Below are positions 35,675 to 45,417 of a stretch of DNA of 64,000 bases, piece after piece. The position numbers were made by a program, and so were the translations under genes. The notes below the pieces were generated by a model. It worked only from the letters and a program-made list of their open reading frames with translations, was not told where the DNA came from and made no database searches. The stretch covers positions 3,215,421 through 3,279,420 of the forward strand of contig NZ_KI912608.1 of the NCBI RefSeq assembly GCF_000519265.1, given 5' to 3'. Every line of letters starts with the position of its first letter. Position 1 is the first letter of the stretch. The DNA comes from Desulfonatronum lacustre DSM 10312 (lineage in GTDB: Bacteria > Desulfobacterota > Desulfovibrionia > Desulfovibrionales > Desulfonatronaceae).

Positions 35675-37039
35675 ATGTCCAGCCTGCACCAATCATTGCC
35701 CGGCTCAGGGCCGTCACGGATCCAACCCGGAGAAACAGCCGTGGTCGTCGGCACGGGCCGGTCCGGTCTGGCCGCGGCCGCTTTGCTGGACCATCTGGGC
35801 TGTGCTGTTCGGTTGGTGGATTCCGGGAAGGTGAGTCGGGAGGTCCGTGACCAGGCTGAAAAGCGGGGCTGGGACGTGCGGGAGGGCGGTCATTGCACGG
35901 AGCAGTTCGACCGCGCCGCTCTGGTGGTCCTCAGTCCGGGCGTGAACCGGCGCAAGCTGGAACCCTGGTTGACCGGCCTCGGGGCGGATCAGGTGATCGC
36001 GGAGCTTGAACTGGCCCTGGGTTTCGTGGACGCGCCGATCACCGCGGTGACCGGGACCAACGGCAAAACCACGACGACCACCTTGATCGGACGCTTTCTG
36101 GAAGCCATGGGCCGCCGGGTATTCGTGGGCGGAAACATCGGGACCCCGATGTCCAGTTATGTTTTGGAGTGCTTGAGCGCCGCGGATGCCGGGTCGTCCT
36201 CGAATTTCGAGAAAGCCGACAACCTCGTTTTGGAAGTGAGCAGTTTTCAGCTCCTGAACACGCGTTCGCTACGTCCCAGGGTCGGCGTGCTGCTCAACGT
36301 CAGTCCGAACCATTTGGATTATCATCAGGACATGGAAGAGTATCTGCAGGCCAAGCTGTCCTTGTTCGCCACCCAGGAACCCGAGGATACGGCTGTTTTT
36401 CCCGAGGAGATGCGGGAGCTGGTCCAGGCGCGTCGCGTGACCCGGGCCCGGACCGTGTATTTTGGGACGCAATCCGATTTGACCTGTCCGGCCCTGCCCG
36501 GACGGCACAACCAGGCCAACATCGCCGCCGCGTTCCAAGCCTGCCAGCCCTTCGGCCTGACCCGCGCCGCGGCCCAGACGGTCCTGGACGGTTTTTCCGG
36601 CCTGCCTCACCGGCTGCAAATCGTGGCCGAGCAGGGCGGCGTGGTTTTCGTGGACGACTCCAAGGGCACCACGGTTCAGGCCCTGAGGGCCGCTCTGGAG
36701 GCCTTTGACCGTCCGGTGCTGCTGCTGGCCGGAGGTGTGTTTAAAGGTGGCGATCTGGCTGGTCTGAAACCTCTCGTGCAAAGCAAGGCTCGGGCCGTGG
36801 GGCTGTTTGGGGCCGGTCGGGAAATTTTCGAGGCGGCCTGGGGCGACCTTGAAACGCCGCTGTTTTGGGAACCGACCCTGGAACGGGCCATGGACCGGCT
36901 CTGGCTCCAGGCCCGTTCCGGGGATGTGATGCTGCTCTCGCCGGCCACGGCCAGCTTCGACCTCTTCCGGGATTACAAGCATCGCGGCATGACGTTTCAG
37001 AATCACCTCCAGACCCTTGCGGAGCGTGGCCATGAATAG
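35675..37039 (+). CDS. murD: UDP-MurNAc-L-alanine:D-glutamate ligase MurD
   Basis: 454 residues. Adds D-glutamate to the precursor. N-terminal Rossmann-like substrate domain (VVVGTGRSGLAAAALL), ATP loop VTGTNGKTTTTTLIG at about 126-140, NHLDYHQDM, PHRLQIVAEQGGVVFVDDSK and SPATASFDLFRDY near the C terminus. 15 bases after mraY; its end overlaps the ftsW start by 8 bases. Confidence 0.96.
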   Translation: MSSLHQSLPGSGPSRIQPGETAVVVGTGRSGLAAAALLDHLGCAVRLVDSGKVSREVRDQAEKRGWDVREGGHCTEQFDRAALVVLSPGVNRRKLEPWLTGLGADQVIAELELALGFVDAPITAVTGTNGKTTTTTLIGRFLEAMGRRVFVGGNIGTPMSSYVLECLSAADAGSSSNFEKADNLVLEVSSFQLLNTRSLRPRVGVLLNVSPNHLDYHQDMEEYLQAKLSLFATQEPEDTAVFPEEMRELVQARRVTRARTVYFGTQSDLTCPALPGRHNQANIAAAFQACQPFGLTRAAAQTVLDGFSGLPHRLQIVAEQGGVVFVDDSKGTTVQALRAALEAFDRPVLLLAGGVFKGGDLAGLKPLVQSKARAVGLFGAGREIFEAAWGDLETPLFWEPTLERAMDRLWLQARSGDVMLLSPATASFDLFRDYKHRGMTFQNHLQTLAERGHE

Positions 37040-38195
37040 ACTTGCCGCGGTGTCCGCCCGCGGGCCCGGAGTGGGGCGCGGCGAAGGAGTTGATTTCTGG
37101 TTGCTGTCCGTGGCCCTGCTGCTCTCCGGTTTGGGCTTGGTAATGGTGCTCAGCTCCAGCGGGATCATGGCCGAGCGCTTTTATGCGGATAAATACTATT
37201 TTTTCAAGCGACACTTGGTCTTTCTGATTATCGGGCTGGGCGTGATGAGCGCGGCCGCGGCTATTCCCCGTCAGTTGTATCTTCGGTTCACGTATGTCTG
37301 GCTGACCCTGGCCGGAGGTTTGCTGGTCCTGACCCTGGTTTCTCCCCTTGGAGTGCAGGCCGGAGGGGCGACACGCTGGCTGTCTTTGGGACCAATCATG
37401 ATCCAGCCCCTGGAAGTTGCCAAAGTGGCTTTGGTCCTTTATCTGGCCTCGTTTTTCAGCCGCAAGCAGGAAATGATCCGCACCTTCGGGGTGGGCTTCC
37501 TGCCGCCGGTGTGCATCACCGGAGCGTTGAGCCTGCTGCTCCTGGCTCAACCGGACTTCGGCGGCGCGGCCTCGTTGATGCTGATCCTCTTCTGCATCAG
37601 TTTCGTGGGAGGGACCCGGCTGGTTTATTTGGGGGCGACTTCGTTCATGGCCCTGATGGGCGCGATTTTCCTGGTGATGAGTTCGCCCTACCGTTTTCGG
37701 CGCTGGTTCGCGTTCTTAGATCCGTTCCAGGACGCCCAGGACGTGGGCTATCAACTGGTTCAATCCCTGTACGCCCTGGGCGGTGGAGGATGGCTGGGCG
37801 AAGGATTGGGCGCCGGGAAGCAGAAGCTGTTCTTTCTGCCCGCGGCGCATACGGACTTTATTTTGGCCGTAATCGGCGAGGAGCTGGGTTTTATCGGTGT
37901 ATCCGTGATTTTCGTTCTGGTGGGCGTCTTGCTTTGGCGAGGACTCCGAATCGCCAGGTTGCAGGACGGCTTGCAGGAACGGTTCGTCGCCTTCGGGATG
38001 CTGTTGGTTCTGGCTTTGGGGGCCATGCTGAACATGGCCGTGGTTCTGGGCGTGGTCCCGCCCAAAGGCGTGCCCATGCCGTTTCTGAGCTACGGAGGCT
38101 CCAGCCTGGTCATGTCCCTGCTCTGCGTGGGCGTGTTGCTGAACCTGTCACGGAGCGCCGGTTCGCCGAGCCGACGAAACGGAGCAACGCCATGA
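37032..38195 (+). CDS. ftsW: Septal peptidoglycan glycosyltransferase FtsW (SEDS family)
   Basis: 387 residues with about ten membrane segments. Polymerises lipid II at the septum together with FtsI. SEDS blocks: FFKRHLVFLIIG, GGATRWLSLGPIMIQPLE, AHTDFILAVIGEELGFIG and KGVPMPFLSYGGSSL. ATG 37032 is preferred over an in-frame TTG 15 bases earlier. It overlaps murG by four bases. Confidence 0.95.
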   Translation: MNRLAAVSARGPGVGRGEGVDFWLLSVALLLSGLGLVMVLSSSGIMAERFYADKYYFFKRHLVFLIIGLGVMSAAAAIPRQLYLRFTYVWLTLAGGLLVLTLVSPLGVQAGGATRWLSLGPIMIQPLEVAKVALVLYLASFFSRKQEMIRTFGVGFLPPVCITGALSLLLLAQPDFGGAASLMLILFCISFVGGTRLVYLGATSFMALMGAIFLVMSSPYRFRRWFAFLDPFQDAQDVGYQLVQSLYALGGGGWLGEGLGAGKQKLFFLPAAHTDFILAVIGEELGFIGVSVIFVLVGVLLWRGLRIARLQDGLQERFVAFGMLLVLALGAMLNMAVVLGVVPPKGVPMPFLSYGGSSLVMSLLCVGVLLNLSRSAGSPSRRNGATP

Positions 38196-39274
38196 ACCGG
38201 GTGATCCTGACCACCGGGGGAACCGGAGGCCATATTTTTCCGGCATTGGCCGTGGCCGAAGAGCTGCGGGAGCGGTATCCCGACATCCGATTGCTCTTCG
38301 TGGGCGGTGGGCGTGGGCCGGAGGGAAGATGGGCGGCAAGCGCCGGTCTGGACTTTCAGGCCCTCCCGGTCTCTGGAGTTTTTGGGCGAGGTTGGCGGGC
38401 CCTGGGCCTATTGTGGTGGTTGCCGCTGAGCGTGTCGCGGGCCATGATCATTGTTCGCGGGTTCAAGCCCGACGTGGTGTTGGGTTTGGGCGGCTACGCC
38501 GGGTTTCCCCTGGTTTTGGCGGCCTGGTTGCTCCGCGTGCCCACGGCGATTCACGAGCAGAACGGCCTGCCCGGAATGACCAACAGGCTGCTGGGCAGAC
38601 TGGTCCGTCGGGTGCTGCTTTCCCTGCCGGACGATCACCATCTGTTCGACCCTCGGAAGGTGGTGGTCACCGGGAATCCGTTGCGCAAGGCGGTCCGTCA
38701 GCTGCGCTCCGCCCAGCCCGAAGGGGACAGCCCGCGGCGCAACGTGTTGATCCTCGGTGGAAGCCAGGGTGCCAGAGCCCTGAATCAGGCCGTGCTGGAT
38801 TCCATGGATGGGTTTCGCGAAGAGCGGATTTCCCTATGGCATCAGACCGGGCAGGCGGACTGGGAGAGGATTTCCGGGGAGTATGCCCGGGCCGGTTGGA
38901 ATCAGGTTCGTGTGGAGCCGTTCATTGAGGACGTGGCCGAGGCCTATGCCTGGGCGGACTTGGTGGTGTGTCGGGCCGGGGCGACCACGTTGGCTGAATT
39001 GACGGTCATGGGCAAGCCCAGCGTCTTGGTCCCCTTTCCCTATGCCACCCATGACCACCAGATGCTCAACGCTCGGAAGTTGGAGCAGGCCGGAGCGGCC
39101 ATGGTGTTGGTGGAAAGCTACCTGACTCAGGTCCAACTGTGGACCGTGATCAAGGATTTGTTGGATATTCCCGGCAAGTTGCGGGACATGCGCAAGGCGG
39201 CCTGGGCAATGGGATGTCCGGAAGCCGGGGCTGACGTGGTTCGAGAACTTGAAGGATTGGTGCAACGCGGATGA
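38192..39274 (+). CDS. murG: Undecaprenyl-PP-MurNAc-pentapeptide GlcNAc transferase MurG
   Basis: 360 residues. Makes lipid II from lipid I at the inner face of the membrane. [18 protein letters not shown] at the N terminus, [35 protein letters not shown] and [11 protein letters not shown]. The true start is ATG 38192 ([10 protein letters not shown]), although the frame is open far upstream inside ftsW. ATGA overlap with murC. Confidence 0.96.
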   Translation: MNRVILTTGGTGGHIFPALAVAEELRERYPDIRLLFVGGGRGPEGRWAASAGLDFQALPVSGVFGRGWRALGLLWWLPLSVSRAMIIVRGFKPDVVLGLGGYAGFPLVLAAWLLRVPTAIHEQNGLPGMTNRLLGRLVRRVLLSLPDDHHLFDPRKVVVTGNPLRKAVRQLRSAQPEGDSPRRNVLILGGSQGARALNQAVLDSMDGFREERISLWHQTGQADWERISGEYARAGWNQVRVEPFIEDVAEAYAWADLVVCRAGATTLAELTVMGKPSVLVPFPYATHDHQMLNARKLEQAGAAMVLVESYLTQVQLWTVIKDLLDIPGKLRDMRKAAWAMGCPEAGADVVRELEGLVQRG

Positions 39275-40635
39275 AGTCGAAGGTCACGTCCATCCATATG
39301 GTTGGTCTGGGCGGTTCCGGAATGAGCGGAATCGCGGAAGTGCTGCTTAACTTGGGCTATAGCGTCTCCGGTTCGGACGTGGCCCCCGGTCCGGTGCTGG
39401 ACCATCTGCGGACCCTCGGTGCGGTCACGTATGTCGGGCATTGCAAGGGCCGATTGGACCAAGCCCAGGTGTTGGTCAAGTCCACGGCGGTGCGGGACGA
39501 CAATCCGGAGGTTCAGGAAGCCCGCGCCCTGGGGATTCCGATCATCCCCAGGGCGGAGATGCTGGCTGAACTGATGCGCCTGCGGACCGGGATCGCCGTG
39601 GCCGGAACCCACGGCAAGACCACGACCACTTCGATTCTGGCGACTATTTTCAAGGAAGCGGAGTTGGACCCCACGGTGATTATCGGCGGACGGCTCCGCA
39701 GCTACGGCAGCAACGCCCTACTGGGGCAGGGGGAGTACCTGATCGCCGAAGCGGACGAATCCGACGGCTCGTTCCTGTGCCTGTTTCCAATCATCAGCGT
39801 GGTGACCAACATCGACGCGGACCACCTGGATTTTTACCCGGACTTGGCGAGCATCAAGGAGGCCTTTGTTCAGTTCATGAACAAGGTGCCGTTCTACGGC
39901 CTGAACGTGGTCTGCGGCGACGATCCGGGGGTCCAGGCCGTTTTGCCCCAGGTCCGTCGTCCCGTGGTGACCTATGGGTTTGGAGCGGACAACGACGTGC
40001 GCGGCGAATTGCTGGAAGGTCGTCCGGGCAATCCCTTCCGGATTAGTTGGCGCGGTGAACCCTGGGCCGAGGTCAACCTGGCCCAACCGGGGCGGCACAA
40101 TGTTTTGAACGCCTTGGGCGCGGTGGGCGTGGCCATTGAAATCGGCATGCCCAAGGAAGCGGTGCTGCGCGGTCTGACCAACTTCGGCGGCGTGGGGCGG
40201 CGCTTCGAGATCAAGGGTGAGCGTGAGGGCGTGACCGTGGTGGACGACTATGGACATCACCCCAAGGAAATCGTCGCGACCTTGCGCACCGCACGGGAGT
40301 TTTTTCCAGGGAGGCGGTTGATGGTGTTGTTCCAGCCTCACCGATTTTCTCGGACCAAAGCGCTGTTCGGTGATTTCTGCCGGGCCTTCGACCAAGCCGA
40401 CCGCTTGCTGTTGCTGGAGATTTATCCGGCCTCCGAGGCCCCCTTGCCCGGCATCAGCGGGAGCAGTCTGGCTCAGGGCGTTCGGCAGGTCAGCCAGACC
40501 CCGGTGGACTTTTTTCCGGACATGCGCACGGCAAGTGAGGCTCTGCCGGACATCCTGCGACCGGGCGACGTGCTGTTGACGTTGGGGGCCGGCAATGTGT
40601 GGCAGGCCGGACAAGGTTTTTTGGAGGCCGTGTGA
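39271..40635 (+). CDS. murC: UDP-MurNAc:L-alanine ligase MurC
   Basis: 454 residues. Adds the first amino acid to UDP-MurNAc. [17 protein letters not shown] at the N terminus, ATP loop [13 protein letters not shown] at about 111-123, [30 protein letters not shown] and [14 protein letters not shown] overlap with murG; murB follows after 24 bases. Confidence 0.97.
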   Translation: MKSKVTSIHMVGLGGSGMSGIAEVLLNLGYSVSGSDVAPGPVLDHLRTLGAVTYVGHCKGRLDQAQVLVKSTAVRDDNPEVQEARALGIPIIPRAEMLAELMRLRTGIAVAGTHGKTTTTSILATIFKEAELDPTVIIGGRLRSYGSNALLGQGEYLIAEADESDGSFLCLFPIISVVTNIDADHLDFYPDLASIKEAFVQFMNKVPFYGLNVVCGDDPGVQAVLPQVRRPVVTYGFGADNDVRGELLEGRPGNPFRISWRGEPWAEVNLAQPGRHNVLNALGAVGVAIEIGMPKEAVLRGLTNFGGVGRRFEIKGEREGVTVVDDYGHHPKEIVATLRTAREFFPGRRLMVLFQPHRFSRTKALFGDFCRAFDQADRLLLLEIYPASEAPLPGISGSSLAQGVRQVSQTPVDFFPDMRTASEALPDILRPGDVLLTLGAGNVWQAGQGFLEAV

Positions 40636-40659
40636 GGATGATCCCGTGAAGGTGGTCCC

Positions 40660-41583
40660 ATGAAGGTGATTAAAGGCCCGCTTCTGGCCGACCGGACGAC
40701 TTTGAGATTGGGCGGCAAGGCCATGGCCGAAATCGTGGTCCGTGAAACGTCGGACCTGGCCGATCTAGCCGGCTTGTTGGCCGAGCAAACGGCCAGACTC
40801 GGCGGCCGGTCCATGGTCCTGGGGGAAGGGAGCAATATCCTGGCAGCGGACCGGGATTTGGATCTGGTGTTGGTCCGGCTGGAAGGCGGCGGTGATCCCG
40901 AGATTATGGAACAGGGTGACGATGGAAACCGGATTTCAGAGGTGGACCGGGAAGCGGTCCGAATTCGGGTCCCAGGAGCCTTGCGGCTTCCACGGCTGTT
41001 GGGATGGTGCGCGGCTCGCGGCCTGCGTGGTTTGGAGCCATGGACGGGGATTCCCGGTTCCGTGGGCGGGGCCGTGGCCATGAACGCCGGTTCGTACGGG
41101 CTGGAGATGGCCCAGGTTCTGGAACGAGTCCTGATCTGGACCCCGGACCGGGGCGGCCGGTGGCTTGATGCCGCTGCTCTCCAATTCGGATACCGACGGT
41201 TCGATTCGGGGCTTGACGATGCGGTTCAGCTGGTGCTGGCCGCGGAACTGCGGGTCGAACGGGACGAGCCGACTGAAGTGCGAACACGGATGCGCAACTG
41301 GTTCGACCGTAAAAAAGAGACTCAGCCGATCACCGTGGCCTCGGCCGGGTGCGTGTTCAAGAATCCCGACGCGGAAAACCCGGCGGGCAGGCTTTTGGAC
41401 CGGGTCGGGCTGCGCGGATTTCGAAAGGGCGACATGGCCTTTTCCGAGCGGCACGCGAATTTTTTGATCAACCTCGGCGGCGGCTCGGCTGACGACGCCT
41501 TTGCTCTGCTGGATCTGGCCCGGGAACGGGTCGCGGCTCGTTTCGGCCTGGAACTGGAAACCGAGGTCAAGGTGCTGGCATGA
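40660..41583 (+). CDS. murB: UDP-N-acetylenolpyruvoylglucosamine reductase MurB
   Basis: 307 residues. FAD enzyme that reduces enolpyruvyl-UDP-GlcNAc to UDP-MurNAc with NADPH. N-terminal TTLRLGGKA, FAD motif GIPGSVGGAVAMNAGSYG, and the active-site block SAGCVFKNP at about 227-235. In E. coli this block holds the catalytic proton donor Ser229 (GSFFKNP); here the position is Cys. C-terminal RHANFLINLGGGSADD and the final Glu region are normal. It overlaps ftsQ by four bases. Confidence 0.93.
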   Translation: MKVIKGPLLADRTTLRLGGKAMAEIVVRETSDLADLAGLLAEQTARLGGRSMVLGEGSNILAADRDLDLVLVRLEGGGDPEIMEQGDDGNRISEVDREAVRIRVPGALRLPRLLGWCAARGLRGLEPWTGIPGSVGGAVAMNAGSYGLEMAQVLERVLIWTPDRGGRWLDAAALQFGYRRFDSGLDDAVQLVLAAELRVERDEPTEVRTRMRNWFDRKKETQPITVASAGCVFKNPDAENPAGRLLDRVGLRGFRKGDMAFSERHANFLINLGGGSADDAFALLDLARERVAARFGLELETEVKVLA

Positions 41584-42509
41584 GCGTGGCCGCCGCAAGA
41601 CTCCGACCCGGCGGCTGGTTCAGTCCCGGGACCCGCAAGAGCAACAAATGGGCGGGCGGAAAAAGTGCCCCGTCCGTGCCCAAGCGAGCCGCGAAACCGT
41701 CGGTAAAGCCGGCCCGGAACAAGGCCGCGAGGCGTCCGGTACGCATCGGGGGGCTGCTGACGGCGCTTATTCTGTTTGTATTGAGGTTTTTCGGTTGGAC
41801 CTTGGGGTTGCTGCTGGTGGCGACGCTTCTTGGAAGCATCAGCCTCGGGCTGATCTACGGTTACCGGGCGTTGACCACGTCCGCTCATTTTGCCGTCTCC
41901 CACGTGGAGATCATCGGCAACAGGCAGCTCAGCACGCCGGAGGTGCTGAACCTGAGCGGCGTGACAGTGGGGATGAACCTCCTGGAGGTCAGTCTGGGCG
42001 AGGTCAGCCGAAAACTGCAACACAACCCATGGGTCGAAAGCGCCACGGTCCGGCGGGTGCTCCCGGACGGGGTGGCCATCGACATCGTGGAACGTGAACC
42101 GTTTTTCTGGGTTCAGCAGGGCGGGACCTTGTTTTACGCGGATCGCAACGGAGTTCCCATCGCCGCACTGGAACTGGGCCGCTTCGTGTCCTTGCCGGTC
42201 CTGATTTTGGAGCAAGGCGTGGAGCCGAACTGGCGGTTGATGGAAGAGTGGGTGCGGGCCGTGGAGCGGTTGGAATTCCCGTTTGGTTTTTCGGACGTGG
42301 CCTGGTTGAAGGTGGAGGACGCGAATCTTCTACGCATCCACCTGGAAGATCGGGGCTTGGTGATTCATTTTGATCTGAGCGACTGGCGCGGGCATCGCGC
42401 AATAATGAATCAAGTTTGGGAAGATTTGCGCTCTCGTGGAGAGCTGAACAATATTGAACGGTTGACTGTCATGTCGGGCAAGGCCTGGGTCCAGTTGAAA
42501 CAGTCCTGA
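41580..42509 (+). CDS. ftsQ: Cell division protein FtsQ
   Basis: 309 residues. Basic cytoplasmic tail (about 1-57, rich in Lys/Arg), one membrane segment (about 62-90), POTRA domain (FAVSHVEIIGNRQLSTPEVL) and the FtsQ beta domain (PWVESATVRRVLPDGVAIDI, YADRNGVPI). It links FtsL/FtsB to the divisome from the periplasm. It directly follows murB with no ddl gene between, and precedes ftsA by 22 bases. Confidence 0.93.
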   Translation: MSVAAARLRPGGWFSPGTRKSNKWAGGKSAPSVPKRAAKPSVKPARNKAARRPVRIGGLLTALILFVLRFFGWTLGLLLVATLLGSISLGLIYGYRALTTSAHFAVSHVEIIGNRQLSTPEVLNLSGVTVGMNLLEVSLGEVSRKLQHNPWVESATVRRVLPDGVAIDIVEREPFFWVQQGGTLFYADRNGVPIAALELGRFVSLPVLILEQGVEPNWRLMEEWVRAVERLEFPFGFSDVAWLKVEDANLLRIHLEDRGLVIHFDLSDWRGHRAIMNQVWEDLRSRGELNNIERLTVMSGKAWVQLKQS

Positions 42510-42531
42510 CAGCGAAATCGAGGAGCGGAAA

Positions 42532-43773
42532 ATGGCGAAAAAATCATCATCCAAATCCGATCTGATCGTCGGGCTGGACATCGGAACCACCAAAATCTGC
42601 ACCGTGGTAGGGGAGGCTACGCCTAACGGCGTAGACGTGGTAGGCATCGGCACGGCCCCGTCCTCGGGACTGCGCAAGGGCGTGGTGGTGAATATCGAGC
42701 AGACCGTGCAGTGCATCAAAAAGGCCTTGGAAGAGGCGGAACTGATGGCCGGCTGCGAAATCCGTTCGGTGTATTCCGGCATCGCCGGCAGCCACATCAA
42801 GGGCTTCAACAGCCACGGCGTGATCGCGGTCAAGGGCGGAGAGGTGACGCCCAAGGACATGGAGCGGGTCATCGACGCGGCCAAGGCCGTGGCCATCCCC
42901 CTGGACCGCGAGGTGATCCACATCCTGCCCCAGGAGTTCATCGTCGACGAACAAAACGGCATCGCGGACCCTATCGGCATGGCCGGGGTGCGGCTGGAGG
43001 CCAAGGTGCACATCGTGACCGGAGCGGTGAGCAGCGCCCAGAACATCATTCGTTCCTGCCATCGAGCCGGGTTGGACGTGGCGGACATCGTCCTGCAGTC
43101 CCTGGCCTCCACCGAGGCCGTGCTGACCCCGGAGGAGCGCGAAATCGGCGTGGCTCTGGTGGACATCGGCGGCGGGACCACGGATGTGGCGATTTTTTCC
43201 AACAATTCCATCAAATATACGTCGGTCCTGGCCCTGGGTGGAAGCAACCTGACCAACGACATCGCCTTCGGCCTGCGCACGCCGATGTTGGCCGCGGAAA
43301 AGATCAAGATCAAATACGGCTGCGCCCTGACGGACATCGTGCAAAAGGACGAGATCATCGACGTGCCCAGTGTGGGCGGTCGCGAGGCGCGGCGGGTTTC
43401 CCGGCGGGTGCTCGCGGAGATCTGTGAACCGCGGATGGAGGAAATTCTGGCCCTGGTGGAACAGGACCTGAACCAGTCCGGGTGCAAGAATCTTATCGGG
43501 GCCGGAATCGTTCTCACCGGCGGGTCGGCTTTGTTGGACGGGATGGCCGACCTGGGCGAGCAGATTTTCAACCTGCCCACCCGCATCGGCTATCCGCGGG
43601 AAGTGGGGGGGCTGAAGGACGTGGTGATGAACCCGATGTATTCCACCGCCGTGGGACTGCTGATGTATGGAGCGCGCAAGGAAGGGCTGGACCAGCGATT
43701 CCGGATCCGGGACACCCATATTTTCAACCGCATCCTGAACCGGATGCGCAAGTGGTTTTCCGATGTTTCCTGA
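42532..43773 (+). CDS. ftsA: Cell division protein FtsA
   Basis: 413 residues. Actin-like ATPase that tethers FtsZ to the membrane. Phosphate-1 motif VGLDIGTTKIC at about 11-21, the 1C domain (RSVYSGIAGSHIKGFNSHG), phosphate-2 LVDIGGGTTDVAIF, adenosine motif GIVLTGGSALLDGM, and a C-terminal amphipathic helix (FNRILNRMRKWFSDV) for membrane binding. Confidence 0.97.
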   Translation: MAKKSSSKSDLIVGLDIGTTKICTVVGEATPNGVDVVGIGTAPSSGLRKGVVVNIEQTVQCIKKALEEAELMAGCEIRSVYSGIAGSHIKGFNSHGVIAVKGGEVTPKDMERVIDAAKAVAIPLDREVIHILPQEFIVDEQNGIADPIGMAGVRLEAKVHIVTGAVSSAQNIIRSCHRAGLDVADIVLQSLASTEAVLTPEEREIGVALVDIGGGTTDVAIFSNNSIKYTSVLALGGSNLTNDIAFGLRTPMLAAEKIKIKYGCALTDIVQKDEIIDVPSVGGREARRVSRRVLAEICEPRMEEILALVEQDLNQSGCKNLIGAGIVLTGGSALLDGMADLGEQIFNLPTRIGYPREVGGLKDVVMNPMYSTAVGLLMYGARKEGLDQRFRIRDTHIFNRILNRMRKWFSDVS

Positions 43774-43779
43774 GTGGGA

Positions 43780-43839
43780 AACGCGCATTGGAATTTCAAA
43801 TTTGAGATTTGAAATTTGAAACTCATGGAAGTGCGCGTT
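43780..43839. repeat. Long interrupted inverted repeat between ftsA and ftsZ
   Basis: The outer arms AACGCGCA (43780-43787) and TGCGCGTT (43832-43839) and the inner arms TTTCAAATTT (43794-43803) and AAATTTGAAA (43812-43821) are perfect and nested, giving a ~60-base hairpin with an internal mismatch. The remaining 180 bases before ftsZ include short purine-rich GAAAAGATG copies (43902-43910, 43914-43922, and a variant just before) and AGGGAGGAG as the ftsZ ribosome-binding site. No clear promoter seen. Confidence 0.65.
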
Positions 43840-44021
43840 GATGCGTCGCGGGAACGCATTTGACTGAGATGGCGAACGGTAATGACGAAAAGAGATGCCG
43901 AGAAAAGATGCCTGAAAAGATGACAGACGGGTGCGACGAGCGAGACGGACGGGAACAACGCCGAGGGATGCGGAACAACAATTTTTTGACCATCAGGTAA
44001 GCGAACAGGGAGGAGAAGCGT

Positions 44022-45317
44022 ATGCAGTTCATGGAACTTGAAAACGACATCAATGCAACGATCAAGGTCGTCGGGGTCGGCGGCGGGGGCAGCAACGCCG
44101 TGAACAACATGATCAGCTCTTCGTTGAAGGGCGTCACGTTCATCGCGGCCAACACGGATTTGCAGGCCTTGAACAGATCTCGGGCCGAATTCAAGATTCA
44201 ATTGGGCGAGAAGCTGACCAAGGGGCTCGGAGCCGGGGCGAATCCGGACATCGGTCGCGAGGCGGCCCTGGAAAGCGTGGACCAGATCCGAAAGATACTG
44301 GAGCCGGCGGACATGGTCTTCGTCACCGCGGGCATGGGCGGCGGCACCGGCACCGGAGCGGCCCCGGTCATCGCCGAGGTGGCCCGGGAAATGGGCGCCC
44401 TGACCGTGGCCGTGGTGTCCAAGCCGTTTTATTTTGAAGGCAAGAAGCGGTTGCTTCAGGCCGAGAAAGGGGCCGCGGCCCTGGCTGACGCCGTGGACAC
44501 GATCATCACCATTCCCAACGACCGGCTGCTTTCCCTGGCCGCACAGAAGGCCGCCTTCCTGGACATGCTCAAAAAGGCCGACGAGGTGCTGTTCTACGCG
44601 GTCAAAGGCATTTCCGACCTGATCATGGTCCCCGGGCTCATCAACCTGGACTTCGCGGACGTCAAGGCGGTCATGTCCGAGATGGGGCTGGCCATGATGG
44701 GCACGGGTATCGCCAAGGGCGAGGGCCGGGCTCGGGAGGCCGCGCTGAAGGCCATCAATAGTCCGTTGTTGGAGGACGTGAGCATCGACGGAGCCAAGGG
44801 CGTGCTGCTGAACATCACCTGCGCTCCGGATATGACCATTGATGAAGTCAGCGAGGCGGCCAGCATCATTCACGAAGCGGCCCACGACGACGCCAAGATT
44901 TTCTTCGGCACCGTGTTTGACGAGGATGCCGGCGACGAGATGCGGATCACCGTGATCGCCACGGGCATCGGCACGAACGCCGCCACTGTCGGGCGAGGCG
45001 AGGATTCGTCCCGAGTGATCGATCTGGGCGGGGTGCGCAACAACGCGCGCAACTCCGGCAATATCGTCCGGCGTCCGTACGTTCCTTCCAGCGCTGAGGA
45101 TCGCAGCATCCCGGCCTATCTGCGCAAGGGGCTGCGCAGTGAACATGGACAGCTCAACCAAGGACATTCACACGGTTCTTCCAAGGGGATGGCCCAACCC
45201 CAGACCCAAGCGCCGAACCGGATGCTCCGCGTGGCCTCCGGCGGGGGAGGAGAGGATTTCGTCTTTGATGAAGAGGAGTTCGAGATTCCGTCCTTCCTGC
45301 GCAAGCAGGCGGATTGA
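44022..45317 (+). CDS. ftsZ: Cell division GTPase FtsZ
   Basis: 431 residues. Tubulin-like ring protein. [13 protein letters not shown] near residue 18, the GTP signature [10 protein letters not shown] at about 106-115, [11 protein letters not shown] (T7-loop region), an acidic/variable linker after about 325, and the C-terminal peptide [13 protein letters not shown] that binds FtsA. It closes the dcw cluster; expression may be modulated separately because a 248-base gap with a long hairpin precedes it. Confidence 0.98.
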   Translation: MQFMELENDINATIKVVGVGGGGSNAVNNMISSSLKGVTFIAANTDLQALNRSRAEFKIQLGEKLTKGLGAGANPDIGREAALESVDQIRKILEPADMVFVTAGMGGGTGTGAAPVIAEVAREMGALTVAVVSKPFYFEGKKRLLQAEKGAAALADAVDTIITIPNDRLLSLAAQKAAFLDMLKKADEVLFYAVKGISDLIMVPGLINLDFADVKAVMSEMGLAMMGTGIAKGEGRAREAALKAINSPLLEDVSIDGAKGVLLNITCAPDMTIDEVSEAASIIHEAAHDDAKIFFGTVFDEDAGDEMRITVIATGIGTNAATVGRGEDSSRVIDLGGVRNNARNSGNIVRRPYVPSSAEDRSIPAYLRKGLRSEHGQLNQGHSHGSSKGMAQPQTQAPNRMLRVASGGGGEDFVFDEEEFEIPSFLRKQAD

Positions 45318-45417
45318 TCCAGGCTGCGGGGTTTCGAAGCCTGACCTCGATAATCAAGTGGACCATGGTCGGCGCGTCGTCGGTGCGCGTGCCGCCTCAA
45401 CAACGCCGGAGCAACGG

